Source: Streptococcus cristatus ATCC 51100 (GTDB lineage Bacteria > Bacillota > Bacilli > Lactobacillales > Streptococcaceae). From it: DNA of 64,000 bases. Shown here one piece after another: positions 38,049-47,435 of this stretch. The number at the start of each line of letters is the position of its first letter. Position 1 is the first letter of the stretch. The translations under genes were made by a program, and so were the position numbers. The notes beneath the pieces are model-generated. The model saw nothing but the letters and a program-made list of their open reading frames with translations, made no database searches and was not told the origin of the DNA. The DNA lies in assembly GCF_011612585.1 (NCBI RefSeq), contig NZ_CP050133.1, positions 930,001-994,000 on the forward strand, written 5' to 3'.

Positions 38049-38780
38049 ATGAAACAAAAACAAATCCAAACGAACTTCCAACGTGTTGAAACAAAGTACA
38101 TCTTAGACTGTGCGACCTTGGCTCGCTTAGAAGCTGAAATGCATGCTTACCTCATTCCAGATGATTACGCAACTTCGACCATTTCAAATGTCTATTTTGA
38201 CAATGATGATTTTCAAATGATCCAAGACTCGATTGCTAGAAGAGGTGGTCGTGAAAAGCTACGGATGCGGACTTATGCAGCGGAGCCAACAAAGGATAGT
38301 CAGGTATTTTTGGAAATCAAGAAAAAGTCGGAGGACGTTGGCTTCAAGTATCGACTAGTTTCAAATCTTACTTCGGTCGTTAATTATATTGAGAAGGGAC
38401 TTGCAGACCAGACTATTTCTGATGAGCGGGTCAAGACAGAAGTGGAGCTGTTGCAGGAGCGTTATGCAGGCTTAAAACCGAAAATGGTGATTAGCTATGA
38501 CCGTTACTCGATGAAAGGCTCAGAGGACAAAAAAGTTCGTGTGACGGTTGATTCCAATATCCGCTTCCGTGATTATGATGTAGACTTGACTTTAGGACGC
38601 CACGGCTATCCTCTGTTGGAGGATAATATGGTGATTATGGAAATCAAGGTTCCAGGGGAATATCCTGAGTGGATGTCTGAAATTTTGAACGAATACGGCC
38701 TTGAAGATCAGTCCTTCTCAAAATACGGCAAAGCCTACCTAAAATCTAAAGAATTGATTCCCCAAGCCGCCAAGGTTTAA
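38049..38780 (+). CDS. VTC-domain protein, putative polyphosphate polymerase
   Basis: A 243-residue protein consisting of a VTC domain (PF09359), the tunnel fold that in yeast Vtc4 makes polyphosphate from ATP. Conserved basic and acidic tunnel residues are visible: FQRVETKYIL at the N-terminus, GREKLRMRTY, QVFLEIKKKSEDVGFKYR, YDRYSMKG, MVIMEIKVPGEYPEWM and SFSKYGKAYLKS. It has no membrane segment and probably works with the DUF4956 membrane protein 11 bases downstream. Three BlaI-type operators upstream indicate repression by the nearby BlaI-like protein. AAAGGAG precedes the ATG. Polyphosphate synthesis is known for the eukaryotic family and inferred here. Confidence 0.87.
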   Translation: MKQKQIQTNFQRVETKYILDCATLARLEAEMHAYLIPDDYATSTISNVYFDNDDFQMIQDSIARRGGREKLRMRTYAAEPTKDSQVFLEIKKKSEDVGFKYRLVSNLTSVVNYIEKGLADQTISDERVKTEVELLQERYAGLKPKMVISYDRYSMKGSEDKKVRVTVDSNIRFRDYDVDLTLGRHGYPLLEDNMVIMEIKVPGEYPEWMSEILNEYGLEDQSFSKYGKAYLKSKELIPQAAKV

Positions 38781-38791
38781 GGAGAGAAACA

Positions 38792-39475
38792 ATGATTACA
38801 CAACTATTTAACAGTATCTATTCTTCGGCTGAAATCAAAGTTAACCCTCTAGCCCTGACAGCCTCCCTCGTGACGGGTTTGATTTTGGGAATCATTTTGG
38901 CCAAGGTCTATAAGCACCAAACTATTTATACCAAGGAGTTTGTCATCACACTGTCTCTCTTGCCAGCCATTATCTCCATTATTATTTTCTTGGTAAATGG
39001 AAATCTGGGAACCAGTGTCGCTGTAGCAGGAACATTCAGTTTGATTCGTTTCAGATCAGCAGCAGGAGGGTCCAAAGAACTTTTGGCCATCTTCATGGCG
39101 ACAGCGATTGGGATCACGACAGGGATGGGTTTCTTAGCTCTAGGAGTTTTTTTCACGCTCCTCATTTCCTTCTTTTGGTTGCTCTTTGAAAAGATGGGCT
39201 TTAGTTCGGTCAGTCAAACCAGACGTTATGTTCAAATTCAGATTCCTACTGAGTTAGACTATGAAGTTCTTTTTGAAGCAATCTTTGAAACGGCCTGTAA
39301 AAGCTTTGAGTTGACCTCTGTCCAGTCAGTTGACAATAAGTTTATCAAATTGGACTATGTGGTTGATTTGAAAGCAGATGTGAGTGACCAACGTCTCATC
39401 CAACGTTTCTTACGCTATGAGAAGATTAAGAATATTTCCTTCTCGAAAGAAGCCAAAAAACGAAAGACCTTGTAA
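38792..39475 (+). CDS. DUF4956 membrane protein
   Basis: A 227-residue protein with four membrane helices in the first 130 residues (PLALTASLVTGLILGIILAKVY, FVITLSLLPAIISIIIFLVNG, an SLIRFRSAAGGSKELLAIFMATAIGITTGMG block, and LGVFFTLLISFFWLLFEKMGF), then a soluble domain with a ferredoxin-like pattern. The RFRSAAG motif is characteristic of DUF4956, which is very often encoded beside bacterial VTC genes; a channel or anchor for the polymerase is a reasonable guess. It is translated from the VTC mRNA (GGAGAGAAACA before the ATG) and followed by a strong terminator. Confidence 0.87.
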   Translation: MITQLFNSIYSSAEIKVNPLALTASLVTGLILGIILAKVYKHQTIYTKEFVITLSLLPAIISIIIFLVNGNLGTSVAVAGTFSLIRFRSAAGGSKELLAIFMATAIGITTGMGFLALGVFFTLLISFFWLLFEKMGFSSVSQTRRYVQIQIPTELDYEVLFEAIFETACKSFELTSVQSVDNKFIKLDYVVDLKADVSDQRLIQRFLRYEKIKNISFSKEAKKRKTL

Positions 39476-39500
39476 GGTAAAAAACGGCTGTTTTGAATGA

Positions 39501-39545
39501 CTTGCATCCCAAAAGTTATCTTTTGGGATGCAAGTGTTTTGTTGA
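39501..39545 (+). terminator. Terminator of the VTC operon
   Basis: A perfect 15-bp stem (39501-39515 with 39520-39534) and TTAT loop, then TGTTTTG. Confidence 0.88.
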
Positions 39546-39571
39546 TTGATTTAGCTGTAATCTCTCTAAAA

Positions 39572-39580
39572 TGGTATAAT
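39572..39580 (+). promoter_or_regulatory. Extended -10 promoter of the methyltransferase gene
   Basis: TGG-TATAAT at 39572-39580; the -35 is weak. Confidence 0.6.
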
Positions 39581-39609
39581 GTAGCTATACAGAAGTGGAG
39601 GATTGAAGA

Positions 39610-40227
39610 GTGCTTCATATAATAATTATTATTTGTATTATACTTTTATTACTCATGTTTCATTCTTTGATTCAGCAATCAAAGAATCCTTCGGGCTTTC
39701 TAGGAAAACGAATGATGAAATTGTGGAATTGGGCCTATCTTCCCATGTTTGTATGGGCAATTCGTCATCTGGATAGGACATTTTACCCTGCAATCTTAGA
39801 TGTAGGAGTTGGGAATGGCCGTTCAACCATCCTACTGAAAGAAACCTTTCCGCAAAGTACTGTAACTGGAATCGATATTTCAGACACTGCAATAGCTCAA
39901 GCCAAACAGATAGGGATAGTCAATCTAAATTTTGAACGAAGAGACGTTAGAGAGACAGGCTTTTCTGATGAAAGTTTTGATTTAATCACAGCCTTTCAAA
40001 CTCATTTTCATTGGCAAGATCTAGAGGCTTCTTTTATAGAGCTTCGAAGGATACTCAAATCAGACGGGATGCTCTTACTAGCTTGTGAATATAACAAGTT
40101 ATCTTATTTTTTACCGAAATTTCAAAGCGAAGAAGTATTTAAACGATTCTTGTTATCAGTAGGCTTTGCGCTCGTAACTAGTCAAAGAAGGGGATCGTGG
40201 ATCCTTTATAAAATTGTTAAAAACTAA
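39610..40227 (+). CDS. Class I SAM-dependent methyltransferase with N-terminal membrane helix
   Basis: A 205-residue protein. Residues 1-18 form a membrane helix (LHIIIIICIILLLLMF). The methyltransferase domain follows with motif I ILDVGVGNGRST, the acidic strand end TGIDIS, motif RRDVRETGFSDESFDLITAF and ILKSDGMLLLACE. The substrate is unknown; small-molecule or lipid methylation at the membrane is possible. The start is GTG, supported by GGAGG eight bases upstream. The peptidase E gene begins 14 bases after its stop and is probably co-transcribed. Confidence 0.8.
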   Translation: MLHIIIIICIILLLLMFHSLIQQSKNPSGFLGKRMMKLWNWAYLPMFVWAIRHLDRTFYPAILDVGVGNGRSTILLKETFPQSTVTGIDISDTAIAQAKQIGIVNLNFERRDVRETGFSDESFDLITAFQTHFHWQDLEASFIELRRILKSDGMLLLACEYNKLSYFLPKFQSEEVFKRFLLSVGFALVTSQRRGSWILYKIVKN

Positions 40228-40240
40228 TGGAGGTACAATC

Positions 40241-40864
40241 ATGAAACAATTATTTTTATGTTCATATTTTGCTGGTGTCAAAAATCTTTTTAGTGATTAT
40301 GCAAAGGAAAAAAATCTAGAAAAAAAGGTTCTATTTATTCCTACCGCTGGGAACAAAGAGGACTATACTGCCTATATCGATGAGGCTCAGCAAACATTCA
40401 GAGATTTAGGCTTTGAAATAGAGGTTCTAGATATTGCTTCTTGTGATCGAGAAACTGCACAGGCAAAGATTTTCCAAAGCAAGATTCTTTATGTCTCAGG
40501 CGGAAATACCTTTTATTTGTTGCAAGAATTAAAGAAAAAGCAACTCCTATCTCTCATCAAAGAACAAATAAGAGATGGGTTGGTCTATGTGGGAGAATCA
40601 GCAGGGGCTATCATTACAGCTAAGGATATTGACTACAATAAACTCATGGACGATAAGACCGTAGCGACAGAGTTATCTGATACAGCAGGATTGGATGAAG
40701 TGGATTTTTACATCCTTCCACATTATGGTGAGGAGCCTTTTACTGATAGTAGCAAAAAGACCTTTGAAATGTATAAAAATAAGCTCAGTTTAATGCTAAC
40801 GAACAATTCCCAAGCCGTAATTGTAAATGGTGAAGAAAGAGAAGTCGTTTCTGAACAGGATTAA
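40241..40864 (+). CDS. Peptidase E-like protein (S51 family)
   Basis: A 207-residue cytosolic protein of peptidase family S51. KVLFIPTAGN begins the fold, YVSGGNTFYLLQEL follows, and the nucleophile elbow is VGESAGAIITA with the catalytic Ser; ILPHYGEEPF carries a conserved His. Dipeptidase E cleaves Asp-X dipeptides in Salmonella; substrate here is untested. The start at 40241 is set by GGAGG in the 14-base gap after the methyltransferase stop; an in-frame TTG 27 bases upstream would overlap that gene and looks spurious. Confidence 0.85.
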   Translation: MKQLFLCSYFAGVKNLFSDYAKEKNLEKKVLFIPTAGNKEDYTAYIDEAQQTFRDLGFEIEVLDIASCDRETAQAKIFQSKILYVSGGNTFYLLQELKKKQLLSLIKEQIRDGLVYVGESAGAIITAKDIDYNKLMDDKTVATELSDTAGLDEVDFYILPHYGEEPFTDSSKKTFEMYKNKLSLMLTNNSQAVIVNGEEREVVSEQD

Positions 40865-40960
40865 AATAAATTTCTTTTTGCTATTATGATGTTCATTCTA
40901 ACAATTTGTTGCTTTTAAAAAAGAAAGTGAAGATAATATAAGTTTATGGCAGTTTTTTCC

Positions 40961-40989
40961 TTGACATTTATCCATTTTGTGTGTAGAAT
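40961..40989 (+). promoter_or_regulatory. rpsU promoter
   Basis: Consensus TTGACA (40961-40966), 17 bases, TAGAAT (40984-40989) with a TGTG extension, a strong promoter as expected for a ribosomal gene. Confidence 0.85.
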
Positions 40990-41023
40990 AGAATAGATCT
41001 TGGACTTGAAGGGAGTGAAAAAA

Positions 41024-41200
41024 ATGTCAAAAACAGTAGTACGTAAGAATGAATCTCTTGACGATGCTCTTCGTCGTTTCAAACGTGCGGTTACTAAAGC
41101 TGGTACTCTTCAAGAAACACGCAAACGTGAATTCTATGAAAAACCTTCTGTAAAACGCAAACGCAAATCAGAAGCAGCTCGTAAACGTAAAAAATTCTAA
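41024..41200 (+). CDS. rpsU: 30S ribosomal protein S21
   Basis: A 58-residue basic ribosomal protein. [22 protein letters not shown] is the invariant start, followed by [24 protein letters not shown]. It binds the 30S subunit near the anti-Shine-Dalgarno region of 16S rRNA. GGGAG precedes the ATG by nine bases; an upstream in-frame TTG is not used. It has a strong promoter and its own terminator. Its position ahead of dnaG-rpoD recalls the enterobacterial rpsU-dnaG-rpoD operon, but here mscL on the other strand intervenes. Confidence 0.97.
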
Positions 41201-41213
41201 TCAATAGAATGAG

Positions 41214-41239
41214 GAAGCAGCCGATTTGGCTGTTTTTTT
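41214..41239 (+). terminator. rpsU terminator
   Basis: CAGCC-gattt-GGCTG followed by seven T. Confidence 0.82.
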
Positions 41240-41254
41240 CTTTTGAATGGGAAG

Positions 41255-41283
41255 TATATAATAAAAACAGCACTGATTTTTTC
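41255..41283. terminator. mscL terminator
   Basis: A 12-bp stem AAACAGCACTGA / TCAGTGCTGTTT with a 5-base loop; on the minus strand it continues into TTTATTATA. Confidence 0.82.
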
Positions 41284-41298
41284 AGTGCTGTTTGGATA

Positions 41299-41685
41299 TT
41301 AGCTTTGTTTTTCAAGCAAGCTCTTGATTTCTTGCAGAACTTCAAGTTCTGTTGGTCCAGCTGGTGCTTCTTCAGCAGCTTCTTCGTTTTTCTTAGTAAG
41401 ATTTTGTGCTTTTTCCGCAGCCTTAACGATGAAGAAGAGAACAGTACCGATTACTAAGAAGTTGATCACGGCGCTCAAGAAATTACCATAAGCAATTCCG
41501 TTCCATTTCAATTCAGCGATTTGCTTCAAGTTTGCAGCTTTCAAAATTGGGTTGAGGAAGAGGGGAGTGATAACGTCAGTAATCAATGAGTTGACGATTG
41601 CTCCGAAAGCGTTCGCAATGATAACCCCGACTGCCAAGTCAATCACGTTACCGCGTAGCAAAAATTCTTTAAGATCCTTTAACAT
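41299..41685 (-). CDS. mscL: Large-conductance mechanosensitive channel MscL
   Basis: A 128-residue membrane channel that opens under membrane tension to release osmolytes during hypo-osmotic shock. KDLKEFLLRGNVIDLAVGVIIANAFGAIVNSLITDVITPL is the N-terminal helix and TM1, NFLSAVINFLVIGTVLFFIVKAAEK is TM2, and an acidic/coiled C-terminus (EEAAEEAP to LQEIKSLLEK) forms the cytoplasmic bundle. It assembles as a pentamer. It is encoded alone, on the strand opposite to rpsU and dnaG. Confidence 0.96.
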   Translation of the reverse strand: MLKDLKEFLLRGNVIDLAVGVIIANAFGAIVNSLITDVITPLFLNPILKAANLKQIAELKWNGIAYGNFLSAVINFLVIGTVLFFIVKAAEKAQNLTKKNEEAAEEAPAGPTELEVLQEIKSLLEKQS

Positions 41686-41726
41686 TTTCTTTTCCTTTCA
41701 AAAAATAATTTAATATTTGAGATTAT

Positions 41727-41755
41727 ATTATAGCTTAAAGAAGCAATTATTTCAA
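41727..41755 (-). promoter_or_regulatory. mscL promoter
   Basis: On the minus strand TTGAAA (41750-41755), 17 bases, TATAAT (41727-41732). Confidence 0.8.
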
Positions 41756-41843
41756 GTTATTTGCCTATCAAATGTTTTACATTTGCGTCAAATTATTATA
41801 GAATATAGAGTGATATTCTGTGATGAATTGGAGGTATTGTCTA

Positions 41844-43625
41844 TTGGATAAAGAAATGATTTCTGAAATAAAAAATAGTGTCAATATCGTCGATGTCATA
41901 GGAGAAACAGTAGCCTTGACCAAGGCTGGGAGAAATTTTCTGGGACTTTGTCCCTTTCATGGCGAAAAGACGCCCTCTTTCAACGTTGTAGAGGACAAGC
42001 AGTTTTATCACTGTTTTGGCTGTGGCAAGTCGGGGGATGTTTTCAAGTTTATTGAGGACTACCGAGGCGTATCCTTCATGGATGCTGTTCAGATTGTCGC
42101 AGACAGAGCGGGCATTTCCTTAGGGATGGAGAGAGCTAGCGCAGATCGACCGAGACAGGCTCATCCGCATCAGGCGCTCTACGATATTCATACAGAGGCA
42201 GCGAAGTTTTACCATGCGGTTCTGATGACGACCAAAATAGGAGAAGAAGCACGCGCTTATCTCTACAATCGTGGGCTGACAGATGAGGTCATTAAGCATT
42301 TTCAAATCGGCTTGGCTCCTAATGAAGGCAACTATCTTCATAAGAGTATGGCTGGTAAGTTTGATGAGTCCACTATCATGAACTCGGGTCTTTTTAATCT
42401 GGCAGAGAATAATCTGGTCTATGATGCTTTTCAGAACCGGATTATGTTTCCCTTGACCAATGACAAGGGTCAGGTTGTCGCCTTTTCTGGTCGAATTTGG
42501 CAAGATTCGGAGGCTGGTTCACAGACTGCCAAGTATAAGAATAGTCGCAGCACCCCTATTTTTAATAAAAGCTATGAGCTTTATCATCTGGATAAGGCCA
42601 AGCCGGTTATCAAGAAGAGCCATGAAGTCTATCTGATGGAAGGCTTTATGGACGTGATCGCGGCTTATCGGGCTGGAGTTGAAAATGCAGTCGCATCGAT
42701 GGGAACAGCTCTGACACCTGAGCATGTCCAGCACCTGCGTAAGTATTGCAAGAAAATTATTCTGACTTATGATGGAGATAGGGCTGGTCAGGCTGCGACA
42801 GCTAAGGCTTTAGAGGAGCTACGGGATATGTCGGTAGAGATTGTGTCCTTTCCTGACAATATGGATCCGGATGAATTTATTGCTAAAAATTCTGCCGAAG
42901 AATTGCGACAATTTCTGACCAAAACGCGAATTAGTGATGTAGAGTTCCTTTTACGCTATCTCAAGCCGGATAATATTGAAAATTTGCAGGCTCAGATTGA
43001 ATTCGTGGAGCGAATGGCGCCTATTATTGCTCAGACGCAATCTATTACAGCTCAGAATTCCTATATTTATATGTTGGCTGAGTTGCTGCCGGATTTTGAT
43101 TATCAGCAGGTAGAGAATACGGTTAACAATAGTCGTTTGGCTGAGCGAAGTAGTCGAAGCGGACAGCAGTCAGAATCTCTAAGAAGACCTGTACTGGTAG
43201 ATCTTCCACTGTCTAAACAGCTATCACGGTTGATAAAGGCAGAGATCCATATCCTTTATCGTATGGTACACAATCCGCTGGTTTTAAATAGCTATCGGCT
43301 TCGCACGGATTTTGCCTTTGATACGGCGGAACTGCAGGAGTTATACGAGCTTTTACTAGCCAATGGTGAAGTAACCTCGCAGGATTTATCTAGCTTACCG
43401 GAAAGAGTCCAGCAACTTTGGTATCGGATGTTGGAGGAAGATTTGCCAGAGGAGATGGAAGACGGAGAGTTAGCAGAAGTAGAACTGACTAGGGAACGCG
43501 AATTGCTTCGTAAGAATAATCAGCTGATTAGCAAAAAGATTCGAGAAGCTTTGCATACTGGAGATGAGAATGCCGCTATATTAGAGGTGGAGCGCTTAAT
43601 CGCACAAAAAAGAAGAATGGAGTAG
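41844..43625 (+). CDS. dnaG: DNA primase
   Basis: A 593-residue primase that makes RNA primers for replication. The zinc-binding CHC2 domain is at the N-terminus ([11 protein letters not shown], then [14 protein letters not shown]); the TOPRIM catalytic core follows with [16 protein letters not shown] and the metal-binding [10 protein letters not shown]; the C-terminal part is the helicase-interaction domain. The start is TTG at 41844, nine bases after GGAGG; a GTG at 41820 is too early and lacks a ribosome binding site. rpoD begins two bases after the stop, so the two genes are co-transcribed. Confidence 0.95.
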   Translation: MDKEMISEIKNSVNIVDVIGETVALTKAGRNFLGLCPFHGEKTPSFNVVEDKQFYHCFGCGKSGDVFKFIEDYRGVSFMDAVQIVADRAGISLGMERASADRPRQAHPHQALYDIHTEAAKFYHAVLMTTKIGEEARAYLYNRGLTDEVIKHFQIGLAPNEGNYLHKSMAGKFDESTIMNSGLFNLAENNLVYDAFQNRIMFPLTNDKGQVVAFSGRIWQDSEAGSQTAKYKNSRSTPIFNKSYELYHLDKAKPVIKKSHEVYLMEGFMDVIAAYRAGVENAVASMGTALTPEHVQHLRKYCKKIILTYDGDRAGQAATAKALEELRDMSVEIVSFPDNMDPDEFIAKNSAEELRQFLTKTRISDVEFLLRYLKPDNIENLQAQIEFVERMAPIIAQTQSITAQNSYIYMLAELLPDFDYQQVENTVNNSRLAERSSRSGQQSESLRRPVLVDLPLSKQLSRLIKAEIHILYRMVHNPLVLNSYRLRTDFAFDTAELQELYELLLANGEVTSQDLSSLPERVQQLWYRMLEEDLPEEMEDGELAEVELTRERELLRKNNQLISKKIREALHTGDENAAILEVERLIAQKRRME

Positions 43626-43627
43626 GT

Positions 43628-44740
43628 ATGGCTACAAAACAAAAAGAAGTAACAACATTAGACGTTCAAATTGCAGAATTCATCCGCAACCACAAGCAGA
43701 CAGGTGTAGCGACAGACGATGAAATCAATGACCAACTGGTCATTCCTTTCACTTTGGACGCCGATGGGATTGAGGATTTGCTGCAACGCATTCAGGATGC
43801 GGGCATTTCTATCACGGATAAGGAAGGAAATCCTAGCGCGCGTGTCTTGAATACTGAAGAGGAAGAAGTAGAACTGACCGATGAAGAGCTCTTGGGTAGC
43901 AATTCAGCCAAGGTTAATGACCCAGTTCGCATGTATCTGAAGGAAATCGGGGTTGTGCCGCTTCTTAGCAATGAAGAAGAGCAAGAGCTGGCGATTTTGG
44001 TAGAGCAGGGAGACTTAGAAGCCAAGCAGCGCCTGGCTGAGGCCAACCTTCGTCTAGTTGTTTCCATTGCCAAGCGCTATGTCGGTCGTGGTATGCAGTT
44101 CCTTGATTTGATTCAAGAAGGAAATATGGGACTGATGAAAGCCGTTGATAAGTTTGACTATACTAAAGGATTTAAGTTTTCAACTTATGCGACTTGGTGG
44201 ATTCGTCAGGCCATTACCCGTGCGATCGCTGACCAAGCTCGGACTATTCGGATTCCAGTCCATATGGTGGAAACCATTAACAAATTGGTCCGTGAGCAAC
44301 GCAATCTCTTGCAGGAATTGGGTCAAGACCCAACACCAGAGCAAATTGCTGAGCGTATGGATATGACGCCGGACAAGGTTCGTGAGATTCTCAAGATTGC
44401 TCAAGAGCCAGTTTCTCTGGAAACACCTATCGGTGAAGAGGACGATAGCCATCTAGGAGACTTTATCGAAGACGAAGTGATTGAAAATCCAGTTGATTAC
44501 ACAACTCGTGTCGTTCTTCGTGAGCAGTTGGATGAGGTCTTGGATACTTTGACAGATCGTGAGGAAAACGTCTTGCGTCTGCGCTTTGGTCTGGACGATG
44601 GGAAAATGCGGACACTGGAAGATGTTGGCAAGGTCTTCAATGTCACCCGTGAGCGGATTCGCCAGATTGAAGCCAAGGCCCTACGTAAACTCCGCCATCC
44701 AAGTCGTAGCAAACCACTCAGAGACTTTATCGAAGATTAA
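43628..44740 (+). CDS. rpoD: Primary sigma factor SigA (RpoD)
   Basis: The 370-residue housekeeping sigma factor. Region 1.2 [21 protein letters not shown], region 2 from [23 protein letters not shown] through [20 protein letters not shown] (promoter melting and -10 recognition), region 3, and region 4 [27 protein letters not shown] (-35 recognition) are all intact. Region 1.1 is short, typical of Gram-positive SigA. It starts two bases after dnaG, with its GGAG site inside the end of that gene. Confidence 0.98.
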   Translation: MATKQKEVTTLDVQIAEFIRNHKQTGVATDDEINDQLVIPFTLDADGIEDLLQRIQDAGISITDKEGNPSARVLNTEEEEVELTDEELLGSNSAKVNDPVRMYLKEIGVVPLLSNEEEQELAILVEQGDLEAKQRLAEANLRLVVSIAKRYVGRGMQFLDLIQEGNMGLMKAVDKFDYTKGFKFSTYATWWIRQAITRAIADQARTIRIPVHMVETINKLVREQRNLLQELGQDPTPEQIAERMDMTPDKVREILKIAQEPVSLETPIGEEDDSHLGDFIEDEVIENPVDYTTRVVLREQLDEVLDTLTDREENVLRLRFGLDDGKMRTLEDVGKVFNVTRERIRQIEAKALRKLRHPSRSKPLRDFIED

Positions 44741-44757
44741 GAACTGAAGAGCAAGAA

Positions 44758-44819
44758 GGGGCAGGAATCTTTCAGTAGGAAGTGTCAAGTAGGCAATCCT
44801 AGCTGAAAACAAAAGCCCC
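44758..44819 (+). other. Structured RNA candidate between rpoD and the SufT-like gene
   Basis: Nested pairing: GGGGC (44758-44762) with GCCCC (44815-44819), and TTTCAGTAGGA (44770-44780) with TCCTAGCTGAAA (44797-44808, one bulged G) around a 16-base loop. No T-run follows, so it is not a plain terminator. Confidence 0.4.
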
Positions 44820-44865
44820 CTCGAGCTAACTTGAACTTTCTGCTATATCTATAAGGAGGATATGC

Positions 44866-45204
44866 ATGTCAGAAAAAAAATACAGCCCCGAAGAAGTTGA
44901 AAAGATTAAAACGCGTATTTTGGAGAGCTTGGAGCAGGTCATCGACCCAGAGCTGGGAATTGATATTGTCAATCTCGGCTTGATTTATGAGATCCGTTTT
45001 GATGAGACCACTGGAGAAACGGAAATCGATATGACCTTGACCACTATGGGATGCCCTCTGGCGGATCTTCTGACTGACCAGATTTATGACGCCATGTCAG
45101 ATGTTCCTGAGGTTACCAAGACGGATGTTAAGTTGGTTTGGTATCCCGCTTGGACAGTGGAAAAGATGAGTCGTTATGCTCGAATTGCATTAGGGATTAA
45201 ATAG
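44866..45204 (+). CDS. SufT/MIP18-like metal-sulfur cluster assembly factor
   Basis: A 112-residue DUF59 protein. VIDPELGIDIVNLGLIYEI and MTLTTMGCPLADLLTDQIYDAM with its conserved Cys are the family core, and KLVWYPAWTVEKMSRYARIALGI the C-terminus. DUF59/SufT proteins assist maturation of Fe-S proteins; PaaD is a relative. It lies 125 bases after rpoD with a strong GGAGG site, and a terminator follows. Whether it shares the dnaG-rpoD transcript is unclear. Confidence 0.88.
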   Translation: MSEKKYSPEEVEKIKTRILESLEQVIDPELGIDIVNLGLIYEIRFDETTGETEIDMTLTTMGCPLADLLTDQIYDAMSDVPEVTKTDVKLVWYPAWTVEKMSRYARIALGIK

Positions 45205-45236
45205 CGACATCACACTGGAAGAAAGACTATACAGAA

Positions 45237-45267
45237 AAGCGCTTGAATGGAACATCAAGTGCTTTTT
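45237..45267 (+). terminator. Terminator of the SufT-like gene
   Basis: AAGCGCTTGA / TCAAGTGCTT stem with one G-U pair, 8-base loop, then TTT. Confidence 0.75.
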
Positions 45268-45286
45268 GAATGCAATTTTATACAAA

Positions 45287-46222
45287 CTACCAGCTAGTCA
45301 GTGAAATTTCCCCGCTGTTGAGCCAGATATTTTGGCCGTTCTCCAACTGGACTAGAAGTTGGCCACTGTCTGAGATATCGCTAGCAATTCCCTTATAGGT
45401 TTGATTATTTTGCTGGAAGCTCACTTGGCGACCGAGGACTAGAGAGTGCTTTTTGTAAAGATAGAGTAGGTCTTGGGGATCGCTTTCGTAGAAACATCTC
45501 CAGATTTCAGCAATCAGCTCATTTCTGCTGATAGGAGCTCGCTCTGTAAAGAGTGATCCAGCCTTAGATTCCAATTCTTCTGGAAAATCATTAATGCAAA
45601 AGTTAAACCCGACCCCGATAATAATATCTGTGACTAAGCCTGTCTCGACTGAAGTAGTAGCCTCGGTTAAAATGCCTGCGATTTTTTTATCTTTGTAGTA
45701 AATATCGTTGACCCACTTGATATCTATGTCTATGAGAGTTAGATTTTTTACAGCCTGATAGATGGCTCCAGCTGTTAGGAGAGTATAGGCAGGAATTTGA
45801 TCGAAAGCCAGGTCGGGCTTGAGATGGAGGGACATGTAAAAGCCGCCTTGTTTTGGAGAGAAAAAGTTTCGGCCGAAGCGACCGCGTCCGGCTGATTGAG
45901 CAGCAGCTAGATAGAGGGTATTTGCTTCGCCGCCCGCTTCCAGACCTGCTTTGGCATCTATCTGAGTAGATTGGCAGTTGGGTTTGAAGGAAACCTTGAT
46001 GGGTGCCTCCTTTTCAATGATTTCTGGGATTAGTAAATCCCCTGCTTTGAGCTTATAGCCCCGATTTTTAACGGAATCAATCTGGATTCCTTCTTTTTCC
46101 AAGCGTTGAATGGCCTTCCAAATGGAGGTTCTGGAAATGCCTAATGTCTGAGCTAGACTTTCTCCATTGACATAATCGTCAGCTTGGCTGAGAATGGTAA
46201 ATAATTGTTCGTAGGTTTTCAT
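45287..46222 (-). CDS. birA: BirA, biotin ligase / biotin operon repressor
   Basis: A 311-residue bifunctional protein. An N-terminal HTH_11 winged helix (NGESLAQTLGISRTSIWKAIQRLEKEG) would bind DNA; the ligase domain has GRGRFGRNFFSPKQGGFYMSL, which closes over biotinyl-AMP, and KWVNDIYYKDKKIAGIL with the catalytic Lys. It attaches biotin to the carboxyl carrier protein of acetyl-CoA carboxylase. It starts 14 bases after galR on the same strand with no terminator between them, so it is expressed at least partly with galR. No biotin operator was recognised nearby. Confidence 0.94.
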   Translation of the reverse strand: MKTYEQLFTILSQADDYVNGESLAQTLGISRTSIWKAIQRLEKEGIQIDSVKNRGYKLKAGDLLIPEIIEKEAPIKVSFKPNCQSTQIDAKAGLEAGGEANTLYLAAAQSAGRGRFGRNFFSPKQGGFYMSLHLKPDLAFDQIPAYTLLTAGAIYQAVKNLTLIDIDIKWVNDIYYKDKKIAGILTEATTSVETGLVTDIIIGVGFNFCINDFPEELESKAGSLFTERAPISRNELIAEIWRCFYESDPQDLLYLYKKHSLVLGRQVSFQQNNQTYKGIASDISDSGQLLVQLENGQNIWLNSGEISLTSW

Positions 46223-46236
46223 TCGTTCTTTCTCTG

Positions 46237-47247
<1,011 letters not shown>

Positions 47248-47266
47248 CTATTGTCTTATATGGGCT

Positions 47267-47295
47267 ATTATACCTCAAAAACAAGTAAATAACAA
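47267..47295 (-). promoter_or_regulatory. galR promoter
   Basis: On the minus strand TTGTTA (47290-47295), 17 bases, TATAAT (47267-47272). Confidence 0.78.
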
Positions 47296-47302
47296 AGAGG
47301 AA

Positions 47303-47368
47303 TTTAGTAAATAATATCTAATAATTTTCTTAAGTAAAATTTTACTAAAATTATTGAAGTTTTACTTG
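47303..47368. promoter_or_regulatory. GalR operator region
   Basis: A perfect 14-base palindrome AGTAAAATTTTACT (47333-47346) in the form expected for a LacI-family site. Half-site-like sequences flank it: TTTAGTAAAT (47303-47312) and AAGTTTTACTT (47357-47367), the last overlapping the galK -35 and spacer. The arrangement would allow binding at several sites. Confidence 0.75.
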
Positions 47369-47382
47369 AAAATAGTTATAAT
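47354..47382 (+). promoter_or_regulatory. galK promoter
   Basis: TTGAAG (47354-47359), 17 bases, TATAAT (47377-47382). RBS AAAGGAG precedes the galK ATG. Confidence 0.82.
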
Positions 47383-47435
47383 AAAGATAAGAAAACGATT
47401 ACAATATCGATCATCATTTTAAAGGAGTTTAGTTT

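Noticed and set aside
41820..41843. GTG start for dnaG at 41820
   Set aside because: GGAGG lies after it; the TTG at 41844 is nine bases from GGAGG and matches the usual primase N-terminus.
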